This document shows positions 37,876 through 42,546 of a stretch of 64,000 nucleotides of DNA, piece by piece; within the stretch, counting starts at the first letter, position 1, and each line of letters opens with the position of its first letter. Both the position numbers and the translations under genes were made by a program. The notes under the pieces were generated by a model that saw only the letters and a list, made by a program, of their open reading frames with translations, was not told the DNA's origin and did no database searches. The DNA is from Trematomus loennbergii (lineage: Eukaryota; Chordata; Actinopteri; Perciformes; Nototheniidae), in contig JAAOOA010000151.1 of assembly GCA_012861695.1 (NCBI GenBank), positions 434,001-498,000 on the forward strand, given 5' to 3'.

Positions 37876-39348
37876 TATTACCTATAGGTATAATTTCAAG
37901 CATTGCATGAATAATGCCAAAACATTTAACAACCATCACAGATCGTAGATTAGGGGGGAAACAATGAGTATGACCCTCGTGTTTTTATGATTATTTAAAA
38001 CACATGTTGCATCCCACAGATCTGTCTGATCTGTCATGGTTGGGACCGCCAAGATTTCTGAAAACTGCCAAGAAATAACAATGAATGACAGCATGCATTA
38101 TAAATATCAGGTGTATCCTGTTCAAAACAATTCTTTAACTATTATTTAATACGTTTGCGGGAGCCAAATGCAATAATTAATTAAAGCTGTTGTCTACATT
38201 CCAACAATCAAGGACAAATACACAGCTATAGTTCACTTTTAAATGAGGGTTAATTTAATTTGAACTCATTCTCACTCCCAACTCAAAACGGCATCTTGGT
38301 CATTGACATGTCAAACTATGCACACTGAAGTGCCGACCCCTCTATTGGCCTTGCAAGCTGCATCCTGTGGCCGTCACATGTATGATTGGAGTAAAGGAAG
38401 CCAGATGACAGTATAACGAGCGACAAAGTTTAAACTTGACCAAGTAGTTTTGTTTTAATTCACAACATTAACCACGCTTTGAAGTCTTCAGAAATACCCT
38501 GTAAGTTGAAAAGTGACGTCAAGGGGTCCCGATCAAGAATCAGTGACATGCTTGAAGTGATTGACATTGACTGAAGCTATTAGCTCAGAATCAAAGCTCC
38601 ACAGCCCTCTCTGCACATTCGAGTTATTTTAATATGAGACAATAGATGGGGTTGATTACCCCTGTAATGTGATCTTATAGGGAGGGTAGGTAAGAATGGA
38701 GAAACCAGCTTGAGTAAGCTAGAATTTGAAAGTACGCAGCCGAAAAAAATCTGCCCCTTCCTTCAGACTTCCTTACAGAGCCCCTCCTCCAACACACACG
38801 AACGCGCACATGACCAATGAGGGCACGAGATAAGTTTGTGCACGAGATGGAAGGCTGACAGGCAGGTAGGCCATCCAATCATCTGCCGCGGTCCGAGGCA
38901 GATGATTGGGCGTGCTTTTTACAGCGCCACGGCTTCCACAGATGAAATATTTGTATATATTTATAGTCAAAGCATTTAATGTATTCATTGCTATCGGGAT
39001 GTTAAGAGCATTCCATGGAATATAACAAAAAGTGTTTCTGAAGTGAATTACCTACCATACCTTTAATATCATTTCCTGTTAGTTTCTTTTCTTCAGCCTG
39101 AGTAACCGTTCACAACCCTCACATTTCACACAATGTTTCAGAGGTCGTCAACAGGTTTCTAATGCTTTGTAGTTTTCTGTTGTATTTGTATCTCAGTTTC
39201 TCTGAATCATGTTATGGCTAATAATAATAATACATTCATTAACCCAATCAAAGCAGGAATGATTGAGAATGCAATTATCAAACAGCCAATCAACTTCTGC
39301 CTGGTCTCTCTCTGTTTGCAGAAACCAGTGATGACACAGGGACAATGA
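2172..39348 (+). CDS. mlph: Melanophilin (Slac2-a), Rab27 effector; 14 coding exons, N-terminal exon missing
   Basis: Melanophilin links Rab27a-GTP on melanosomes to myosin Va and actin. Coding exons: 2172-2393, 3137-3276, 8233-8274, 10881-10936, 15750-15842, 16791-16926, 17922-18148, 24990-25073, 30771-31073, 32845-32961, 33309-33377, 36458-36506, 36990-37084, 39322-39348. All junctions have AG/GT borders and the phases chain without a break: 552 codons plus TGA, close to the roughly 600-aa family length once the missing first coding exon (about 40 aa) is added. In order: Rab-binding domain with an FYVE-like zinc finger (four CxxC pairs) and the LEWYHENV motif; a myosin Va tail-binding motif ([11 protein letters not shown]); an acidic exon-F-binding coiled region; a second coiled coil ([12 protein letters not shown]); and the conserved C-terminal actin-binding tail ([10 protein letters not shown]). 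MyRIP shares the N-terminal domain, but the tail and the neighbours prlh and rab17 point to mlph. Weak points are the short exons at 8233 and 36458. Confidence 0.93.
3137..3276 (+). CDS. mlph: mlph exon: C-terminal half of the Rab27-binding domain
   Basis: Acceptor TTTACCAG, donor AAG|GTGAGT. Encodes [18 protein letters not shown] followed by [18 protein letters not shown]. The LEWY block corresponds to the SGAWFF-type Rab27 contact motif, which is SLEWYY in mammalian melanophilin. Confidence 0.95.
3661..4194. other. mlph intron sequence with a short repeat remnant before the LINE
   Basis: Mostly unassigned. Positions 4162-4193 match the 3' part of the dispersed TACTTTTACT-type repeat seen complete at 56985-57475 (shared GTGAATTTACTCCAGGTGG). 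The LINE 5' end follows directly, so the LINE probably inserted into that repeat. Confidence 0.5.
4195..6897 (+). mobile_element. CR1/L2-type LINE, internally deleted, with a 2A-like motif
   Basis: A 5' region of about 450 bp leads into a leader-like reading frame (start 4731, [13 protein letters not shown]) that ends in [15 protein letters not shown] near 5120, a 2A-like signature. A stop codon follows at 5134. The APE endonuclease follows (HLNVRSL, then [50 protein letters not shown]), with a frame break near 5340. At about 5930 the sequence jumps to the far end of the reverse transcriptase ([30 protein letters not shown]), so the RT palm with its YxDD box is absent. The 3' end has the hairpin CTCTTGAAAAAGAGA and a TAAATAAAGGTAAAATAAA tail. 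It cannot encode its own reverse transcriptase. Confidence 0.85.
6898..8232. other. mlph intron, nothing recognised
   Basis: No coding exon, RNA gene or clear repeat seen. The open frames here are short and unlike any known protein. Confidence 0.4.
8233..8274 (+). CDS. mlph: mlph small exon (14 codons)
   Basis: Acceptor TGTTTTTCAG, donor A|GTAAGT. Encodes [14 protein letters not shown] in the phase required by both neighbours. Identification rests on splice signals and phase, because this linker is not conserved. Confidence 0.75.
8275..9784. other. mlph intron, nothing recognised
   Basis: AT-rich unassigned DNA. The composition looks like old repeat debris, but no family could be named. Confidence 0.35.
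9785..9990. repeat. Dispersed ACTTTTACTCCAGTAC-type repeat fragment
   Basis: Contains TACATTTACTCAAGTACTG and ACTTTTACTCCAGTACA, the motif set of the abundant fish repeat found better preserved at 55023-55440 and 56985-57475. A related short fragment lies at about 19945-20010. Confidence 0.6.
10195..10350 (+). repeat. tRNA-type SINE remnant
   Basis: Has a B-box-like GGTCGGTGGTTCCA and the widespread fish SINE tail pattern TTTGGATAAAAGAGCCAGCT followed by AAATGGCATGACATGTAAT. No intact A box was found. Confidence 0.5.
10881..10936 (+). CDS. mlph: mlph exon with tandem CAGCAG acceptor
   Basis: The acceptor is TTTATCAGCAG, a NAGNAG pair. Using the first AG gives [19 protein letters not shown]; using the second removes one codon and gives N-GYEEH. 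Donor GAG|GTACGC. It ends in phase 0, matching the next exon. Confidence 0.78.
11012..11399 (-). mobile_element. MITE, TTAAAGGTGGGG family, copy 1
   Basis: Ends are TTAAAGGTGGGGTAGGTAA and TACCCCACCTTTAA, a terminal inverted repeat. The 388-bp body matches copies at 26442-26831 and 38678-39066 in the opposite orientation (shared ATTCCATGGAATGCTCTTAA and CCAATGAGGGCACGAGATAA, read on either strand). No coding capacity. The target duplication is not clear. Confidence 0.85.
11560..12112 (-). mobile_element. DIRS-like YR retroelement fragment
   Basis: The minus strand encodes [20 protein letters not shown], then [26 protein letters not shown] and [10 protein letters not shown], the RNase H-side region of DIRS1-type polyproteins. 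After a frame break it continues with [17 protein letters not shown] and then [11 protein letters not shown], which resembles the start of the tyrosine recombinase domain. It is broken by frameshifts and stops, and its 5' side is cut at about 12112 where a THAP-element fragment begins. The family call is from memory of fish DIRS proteins. Confidence 0.75.
12117..12666 (-). mobile_element. THAP-exon DNA transposon, 5'-truncated copy
   Basis: Same sequence as the second half of the complete copy at 12712-13838, ending in the inverted repeat GACTTCGCCACTCT followed by AT. It contains the THAP-like exon on the minus strand (ATG at 12345, [16 protein letters not shown]). The left part is missing at the border with the DIRS fragment. 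Confidence 0.85.
12712..13838 (-). mobile_element. THAP-exon DNA transposon, complete copy (1,127 bp)
   Basis: Long terminal inverted repeats (over 150 bp) begin AGAGTGGCGAAGTCCCTCCC at the left and end GGGAGGGACTTCGCCACTCT at the right, each flanked by AT (12710-12711 and 13839-13840). Inside, on the minus strand from 13480, a THAP-like exon reads [16 protein letters not shown], then FRFPSDE, i.e. CxxxxC and the FxFPxD signature. No transposase catalytic domain is visible, so it is non-autonomous. Related copies: 12117-12666, 27520-28605 and 48110-49148. Confidence 0.88.
13866..14760 (+). mobile_element. L2-like LINE 3' fragment with (CCTTG)n tail
   Basis: 5'-truncated. Encodes the RT C-terminal region ([52 protein letters not shown]) with an in-frame stop at 14167. 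It closely resembles 20224-21472. The 3' end runs into about 13 copies of CCTTG (14692-14755), an expansion of the TTGCCTTGCC tail seen in the other copy. Confidence 0.88.
14692..14756. repeat. (CCTTG)n microsatellite
   Basis: Perfect pentanucleotide array at the 3' end of the L2 fragment, clearly grown from the L2 tail. Confidence 0.95.
14761..15749. other. mlph intron, nothing recognised
   Basis: No exon or repeat could be named. It ends in a pyrimidine-rich tract before the 15750 exon. Confidence 0.4.
15750..15842 (+). CDS. mlph: mlph exon: myosin Va tail-binding motif
   Basis: Acceptor CTCTCCACAG, donor CAG|GTAGCA. Its 31 codons start [20 protein letters not shown]. The [12 protein letters not shown] block aligns by eye with the KKRLLSVHDFDFE globular-tail-binding motif of mammalian melanophilin. 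Confidence 0.92.
15843..16790. other. mlph intron, nothing recognised
   Basis: AT-rich, with a TATAAATAAATAAATA tract near 16435. No exon or named repeat. Confidence 0.4.
16791..16926 (+). CDS. mlph: mlph exon, middle region
   Basis: Acceptor CTTCCTCAG, donor AAG|GTAAAG. Encodes [20 protein letters not shown], then [20 protein letters not shown], a predicted helix. The run of eight Gs (16818-16825) encoding GGG is a likely indel hot spot. Phase agrees with both neighbours. Confidence 0.85.
17095..17535 (+). repeat. Probable repeat of unknown family, CCTGTCTG/CCACCTGTGTCC-rich
   Basis: Pyrimidine-rich DNA with TTTCCACCTGTGTCCAATC and repeated CTGTCTGT blocks, resembling the 3' ends of a common fish retroelement. 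I cannot name the family and found no coding region. Confidence 0.3.
17922..18148 (+). CDS. mlph: mlph exon, Ser/Pro-rich acidic region
   Basis: Acceptor TTTTCTCCAG. Encodes [20 protein letters not shown], then [18 protein letters not shown]. The donor CAG|GTTTTT is weak (only GT plus the preceding CAG match consensus). Phase fits both neighbours. Confidence 0.87.
19070..19385 (+). repeat. tRNA-derived SINE with conserved core
   Basis: A-box-like GTGGCTCAATCAGTAGGG (19081), B box GGTTCAAGTCC (19126-19136), then the core GTGCCCTTGAGCAAGGCAC (about 19209-19227) and CCCCGGGCGCTGTACAATAG. The head is related to tRNA but lacks an intact acceptor stem, so this is a SINE and not a tRNA gene. Confidence 0.8.
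20224..21472 (+). mobile_element. L2-like LINE, 3' half with RT domain
   Basis: Encodes [30 protein letters not shown], and the RT active site box SYADDTHIY near 20490, then the C-terminal region ([36 protein letters not shown]). A small deletion near 20660 ([11 protein letters not shown], compared with the longer segment at 13910-13985) breaks the frame, with a stop at 20719. The 3' end is GCTATATAAATAAACTTGCC followed by a short TTGCC tail. Confidence 0.9.
21480..22639. other. mlph intron, mostly unassigned
   Basis: The first 150 bp (about 21480-21640) resemble the dispersed ACTTTTACT repeat. The rest shows no recognisable exon or element. Confidence 0.35.
22648..24099. mobile_element. hAT-Charlie-like element, complete ends with 8-bp TSD
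   Basis: Begins CAGTGTTTCTCGAAGTGGGG and ends GGTTTGAGAACCACTG, matching the Charlie-type hAT terminus CAGTGGTTCTCAAA. It is flanked by the perfect 8-bp duplication CTTTAAGT (22640-22647 and 24100-24107). The 1,452-bp interior has no intact transposase. Positions 23400-23650 resemble 51190-51450 and 51810-52010. Confidence 0.9.
23098..23122. repeat. (GA)n microsatellite
   Basis: Short pure GA run inside the hAT element. Confidence 0.9.
24108..24989. other. mlph intron, nothing recognised
   Basis: AT-rich DNA; no exon or repeat named. Confidence 0.4.
24990..25073 (+). CDS. mlph: mlph exon, helical linker
   Basis: Acceptor CTCTCTGCAG, donor GAG|GTAAGT (near-perfect). Its 28 codons start [20 protein letters not shown], a heptad-like helix. 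Phase 0 at both ends, so it could be skipped without a frame change. Confidence 0.87.
26100..26365. repeat. GC-rich transposon fragment
   Basis: GC-rich DNA with GGGGCCTCA repeats and the ending GGGCAGCCCTGC, a pattern common in degraded hAT elements of fish. No inverted repeats were found. Confidence 0.35.
26442..26831 (+). mobile_element. MITE, TTAAAGGTGGGG family, copy 2
   Basis: Ends TTAAAGGTGGGGTATGTAA and ATACCCCACCTTTAA. The body matches 11012-11399 in reverse and 38678-39066 in the same orientation. Non-coding. Confidence 0.85.
27250..28700 (+). repeat. Dispersed repeat R, copy 1, interrupted by the THAP element
   Basis: 27250-27519 and 28606-28700 together match 29735-30125 in reverse orientation (shared GCTATTAAATCATCATACAT, AAATCTGGATTTTAACCC, TTAGAGTCTTGGATATGT). 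It begins TTAACCCTTGTGCCCTCTTC. The family is unknown. Copy 2 preserves the uninterrupted junction. Confidence 0.8.
27520..28605 (+). mobile_element. THAP-exon DNA transposon, complete copy (1,086 bp)
   Basis: Inverted repeats AGAGTGGCGAAGTCCCTCCC / GGGAGGGACTTCGCCACTCT extend about 170 bp inward. It is flanked by AT (27518-27519 and 28606-28607). A THAP-like exon starts at 27864 ([16 protein letters not shown], then FRFPSDE). Only this first part of a THAP domain is present before stops. It sits inside repeat R. Confidence 0.9.
28690..28960. repeat. Probable Harbinger-like MITE fragment
   Basis: Starts GCCTGTACTACGAATCCAG, a phrase typical of PIF/Harbinger MITE ends in fish, and contains GGGCGGGGCTAGCAAC. 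The other end was not located. Confidence 0.4.
29339..29506. repeat. (GT)n microsatellite, about 165 bp
   Basis: GT/TG array interrupted by a few GTGGT variants. Open frames across it (repeated CVCV) are artefacts. Confidence 0.97.
29735..30125 (-). repeat. Dispersed repeat R, copy 2 (uninterrupted)
   Basis: Reverse complement of the repeat at 27250-28700 without the THAP element. The motif GCCACGAAGGTGTCCAGAGG occurs at both its ends (29747 and 30095) in direct orientation. Confidence 0.8.
30655..30726. mobile_element. hAT element end fragment, 45 bp from an mlph exon
   Basis: GGGCCGGATTGGACCCTCTG, then GGCCGTATGTTTGACTCCCT, the reverse of the widespread hAT terminus that begins AGGGGTGTCAAACATACGGC. 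The other end is not identified. Confidence 0.65.
30771..31073 (+). CDS. mlph: mlph exon: exon-F-binding coiled-coil region
   Basis: Acceptor CTGTCCGACAG, donor AAG|GTACAA. It has 101 codons. [20 protein letters not shown] followed by [12 protein letters not shown] aligns by eye with the EEEALRRKLEELTSNVSD plus acidic segment of mammalian melanophilin, the part that binds myosin Va exon F. A Ser/Pro-rich leader precedes it. Confidence 0.93.
31074..32844. other. mlph intron, nothing recognised
   Basis: No repeat family could be named and no further exon was found. Confidence 0.4.
32845..32961 (+). CDS. mlph: mlph exon: second coiled coil
   Basis: Acceptor TTCTCTTGTAG, donor GAG|GTGAGG. Encodes [20 protein letters not shown], then [19 protein letters not shown], matching ELEDRVAVTASEVQQAESE of mammals by eye. 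A run of nine Cs follows the acceptor. Confidence 0.93.
33309..33377 (+). CDS. mlph: mlph exon: conserved [12 protein letters not shown] helix
   Basis: Acceptor CTCTCCAG, donor [27 protein letters not shown] is nearly the same as the mammalian VSDIESRIAALRAAGLTV. Ends in the basic run DKRRR. Confidence 0.94.
33378..34290. other. mlph intron, nothing recognised
   Basis: AT-rich unassigned DNA. Confidence 0.35.
34296..34640. repeat. GC-rich repeat of unknown family
   Basis: A sharp GC-rich island in an AT-rich intron, rich in CGCG words (CGCCTCGCGTCGCGTCG; AACGCCGCGGCGCAGCC). Ordinary intronic DNA would be unlikely to keep so many CpGs, so a mobile element is likely. No inverted ends were found. 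Confidence 0.4.
34850..35815 (+). repeat. 38-bp minisatellite, 13 regular units plus one displaced unit
   Basis: Unit CCCTGGTCTCCCAGCTGTGT + GCGTCACTCTTTAGTGTC. CCAGCTGTGT recurs every 38 bp from 35321 to 35777 (13 times), nearly identical. One more unit (34851-34883) lies left of a hAT insertion. Confidence 0.95.
34884..35305. mobile_element. hAT MITE inserted in the minisatellite, 8-bp TSD
   Basis: The 422-bp element starts TAGTGATGTGATGTTCGCGA and ends CCCATTACTA. TSD GTGTCCCC at 34876-34883 and 35306-35313. The inner sequence has GAACGGCTCTTTGG near the left and CAAAGAGCCGTAATTCCC at the right, typical of the GTTCGCGAACGA hAT family of fish. Confidence 0.9.
36458..36506 (+). CDS. mlph: mlph exon (small, basic)
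   Basis: Acceptor TGTCTTCTAG, donor CAA|GTAAGA. Encodes [16 protein letters not shown] with a split Ser codon. Phase fits both sides. Conservation is weak, so it rests on signals and phase. Confidence 0.78.
36990..37084 (+). CDS. mlph: mlph exon: C-terminal [10 protein letters not shown] block
   Basis: Acceptor GTGTCTCCAG, donor GCG|GTATGG. Encodes [20 protein letters not shown], then [21 protein letters not shown] is the same as in mammalian melanophilin, part of the actin-binding and EB1-binding tail. Confidence 0.95.
37085..38677. other. mlph last-but-one intron, largely unassigned
   Basis: Contains an (ATT)n run at about 37849-37876. No exon seen. Confidence 0.4.
38678..39066 (+). mobile_element. 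MITE, TTAAAGGTGGGG family, copy 3
   Basis: Same family and orientation as 26442-26831, with a diverged left end (TAGGGAGGGTAGGTAAG) and the right end CCTACCATACCTTTAA. Confidence 0.8.
39322..39348 (+). CDS. mlph: mlph terminal coding exon
   Basis: Acceptor TCTGTTTGCAG, then KPVMTQGQ and TGA. Mammalian melanophilin ends KPVVAHQS, so both the position of the stop and the residues agree. Confidence 0.9.
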   Translation, partial: KPVMTQGQ

Positions 39349-40070
39349 GGAGGAGGCTGAGCATCATGTGACCACATATATATATATTTAAAATGTTTCC
39401 TTGTGATATTGTTGTTTTATCTTACTGTGATATCCTGTATCCATACCATATTTATAGTAAACTGTTAGTATGTGCACGTCTTAGGCTGGACTTTGATTTG
39501 TACGCACATTAATGCATTCAACTGTGCTGTTTTAATCTCAAATCTAGATATGAGTTATGTGTTTACATGAAAACATACACAAATATATTTATACATACAT
39601 AAAATAAACATTTTAAATGGTGTTGTTTGCAGAAGGTCCAAAAAATGTGCAATACCAAACTACAAATCTAGTTTGAGATTGTTTTTCAGTTTTTACATTT
39701 TGTGATGTTTTCATACAAAGTAGCTTGTTTCTTATTATTAGGAGTAAGGTTATTACAGTTATTGTGGTGTATATCAATCCAATACTTATCGTGCTTTATG
39801 CACTTCCTACTGTGCATTGTGACAATATCTAAAAGGAATTCATTGTATGTTTTCTGTTCTCTATACAGTATATGGATGCCAGATTAAATGGACGTTAACT
39901 ACTTCTATATGATCAGTAGTTTTATATTAGCCTGCATGTCGTCTCTCTCCACTTTATCTTATTTATGTCCTTCACAAAAAATATTCTAAAATTGGGATTT
40001 ATTTTTGTTCTTGTTTAACAATGTTTTTCTGATATTTAGTGAAATAAAAATACAAACAACAAGCAAAGAA
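39349..40070 (+). other. mlph: mlph 3' UTR with polyadenylation signals
   Basis: AT-rich non-coding sequence after the stop. AATAAA occurs near 39602 and at 40043-40048. The distal one is followed by AT-rich DNA and is my choice for the transcript end, but two alternative ends are possible. Confidence 0.55.
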
Positions 40071-40280
40071 CTATATAAAATCAGTAACACATAGTATACA
40101 CATTTGACATAAATAAATCATACATTATTTTTTTTACACTGTTTGAACATAGAGATTGGTGACAAAAATATATAAAATGGTACTTTCATTTTTTTCATTT
40201 CATTTTTTTGTTAAAACATCACTCTAATTATATGTGTAAATCTAGTAACACTGTTTGTCTCACTAGTCTTATTAAATTGT

Positions 40281-40547
40281 TTACAAACTAAACTGACTGT
40301 CATCTTTTTCGTCCTGTTCAATGGCATTTGTATTGTTTGAGAACACTGATGTGATATCACACACAATATTCTGTTCCTTTGTGCAGTTCTCTTTTCTTGG
40401 TTGCCTCCTCACAGCAGAACTGATGTCTTTGTTCACCAGTGTTACCTTCAGACCTGCGTGTTTGGTTCCTGTGGGATCATCACACATTCCTCTCCTTTGG
40501 TTTGACTTGTTAGCAGTCCTGCCTTTACGTGACCGAGCAGCCTCCAT
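40281..40547 (-). CDS. Candidate small ORF, 88 codons, unknown
   Basis: ATG at 40547-40545 in a good context (GAACCATGG). The product starts MEAARSRKGRTANKSNQRRG, is basic in its first two thirds and acidic at its end (QDEKDD), and has no signal peptide or domain I recognise. It lies 3' to mlph, convergent with it. A potential donor AAG|GTAACA inside means it could also be a first exon. It is longer than most neighbouring chance ORFs and of balanced composition, but nothing else supports it. Confidence 0.25.
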   Translation of the reverse strand: MEAARSRKGRTANKSNQRRGMCDDPTGTKHAGLKVTLVNKDISSAVRRQPRKENCTKEQNIVCDITSVFSNNTNAIEQDEKDDSQFSL

Positions 40548-40559
40548 GGTTCTTTAAAC

Positions 40560-41840
40560 TCACAGGGAGGACTCATTATTGTCTTTTAGGACATATGCAT
40601 TTCAGAGAGGCTATGTTCCAATACGGAAATATTAAAGTAAAAATACACAGCATTTTCACAACGTAAACAGACTCACTTTACAGTATATCACTGTGTTTAT
40701 AATCTTTCTTTTGTTGTTTCTACTGGTTTAAATCCTTGGCAGGAAGTAAAACAGCTCATAAACTGATCCTGTGTCTCAATTCTGACACTTTCCTTAGAAC
40801 ACTGCCATGTTGTACAGCGTGGACACTCGCAGTGCATGGATTTTGATCGTATTAGTGATTAAAAACACGCACGGCAGCTTTGGCCCTCAGAGGAAGTGAC
40901 AATGGCCCCTGTTAGCTAGTTAGCTAGCAACAATAAGGGCAAACAAACAGACTACCAAATCATCTTGGACAGGTCCATCCCAATGAAATGAGCAGTGGCT
41001 TCAGCGTTCCACACATTATACCAAACCAAGCATTGGGCCGCACTTCTGCACTCAAAACAGCACATGTAAGTACAGAAGAAGGCGATTTGAGACACAGCAT
41101 GACACTTTAAAGCACCCATTTTGAATATTATCCACTAATAAACGGCCATTTATCATTTTCATTATTCTGCTTCAGACAGGGCTAACTGCAACCTGCACGC
41201 TGGGATGTGGAAAACTTAAAAAAAAGTTAACTTTATGTTTAGGAAAGGATATATTTTTGGTTTCGATCATTACGTTCATATCTTAAGTTGTGTACAGAAG
41301 TAAATCAAGTTAAATAGGTTGAGTATGTGTATTTAGTTTGGCCCAAATTTAAATTCGCACTGCACTAAATTTGCTTTTGTTTTCACACGGGACACGAACA
41401 GTGGTCTGCTGGATCAAAGTTCTGTGTCTGTTTGATTATTATCCTACGTCACCTGACTTCCACCTTAAATCTCTTATTATTTCTATGGCCACTAGCAACT
41501 AACAGTTTTGGGCCAAGCGGTCATCCATCTTCCATTAGATCTCGGATGATAACAGTGAGCTAATGCTCCAGGTCATAAGTGATAACAGTAATGTATTGGG
41601 CTGGTAACATTCAAACTGGTGCTGTAAAGTTGGACTTTGTTTAATCATCCAAAATAATCTCCCATTTAATTGGGAACTTTTTGATGTGGTAGTGCTACAT
41701 TATGGTGCACCACCAACTACTGACATTCTCCAGGGAAAGCCAGGTGATGCACACATTGGCCAGCTCCGATGGAAAATATTGTGTTGTATATATAGTTCTT
41801 ATGATGTTGGTGACATCAGCATATCCACACATGTCTGCCC
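40560..41840. other. Intergenic region mlph-prlh
   Basis: No named repeat and no convincing exon. It should hold distal control elements for prlh, but none can be pointed out. Confidence 0.35.
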
Positions 41841-41853
41841 CCTCCTGCTGGAA

Positions 41854-41859
41854 TATAAA
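41854..41859 (+). promoter_or_regulatory. prlh: Probable TATA box of prlh
   Basis: GGAATATAAAGAG after a C-rich stretch, about 25-30 bp before the inferred start of a non-coding first exon. Inferred from position only. Confidence 0.45.
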
Positions 41860-41884
41860 GAGATGATGGAACAGCTGATAAGAG

Positions 41885-42082
41885 ATACCACAACCTCAAC
41901 ACCACTCTCTCTGTGGTTCAGTCTCCCTGCAGTCAGGGTCCACTCTCTGTGATCCACAGCTCCAGGGAGAGAAGGCTCTGCCATCAGCCCTGCACCTGTA
42001 GGCTCCTGGGCTTCTCTCTGGGAGAAAGTGAAGCTGCCAGTCAAGGTTGGTTTGAAAACTCCGGCAAGAAATCTTCCCAAAG
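41885..42082 (+). other. prlh: Inferred non-coding first exon of prlh
   Basis: From about 30 bp after the TATA box to the donor CCCAAAG|GTAAAT at 42082/42083. The matching acceptor would be TGTCTGCCAG at 42535, 11 bp before the prlh ATG. The start is estimated. Confidence 0.4.
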
Positions 42083-42445
42083 GTAAATCTTTATATTTCT
42101 TCAATTCCTGCAAATTGAAAATCCGGTCAGATATGTTTTGGATTAGAAGTCAAAGACATTTAAAACAATCAATTTAAAACAGTCTACTGAGGTTAAGGAT
42201 AAATAGAATACTGCTTAAGTTGAAAAAGTGATTTTAAAAAGAGTGAAGTAAAACAAACTCTCCAATTAAGTTCCTGGTATTTGCAGTTGCTGAAACATTG
42301 ATATCTGCAAAGTGTGGTATTCTGCTCTAGAATTCAAAATGACATTTTGCATGTAATGTTCTTTATCAGAGAACATGGATCGTCCAGTCATTGTCTTCAT
42401 GTTGAGTCACTTTGATGGTCCTCCATCAGCGGCAGACTGCCATGT

Positions 42446-42530
42446 TGTGTCCTCAGATGTGTGTGTGTCCTCAGATGTGTGTGTGTGTCCTCAGATGTGT
42501 GTTTGTCCTCAGATGTGTGTTTGTGTGTCT
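42446..42530 (+). repeat. VNTR with TCCTCAGATGTGTGTG units before the prlh ATG
   Basis: Four units of TCCTCAGATGTGTGTG with variable GT length. Each contains a CAG that could serve as a splice acceptor, followed by ATG. It ends at the likely true acceptor TCTGCCAG. Confidence 0.85.
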
Positions 42531-42546
42531 GCCAGGTGGAGCTGTC

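Noticed and set aside
41799..42113. 104-codon minus-strand frame near the prlh promoter
   Set aside because: It overlaps the inferred prlh leader exon, lacks recognisable domains and has no splice or conservation support.
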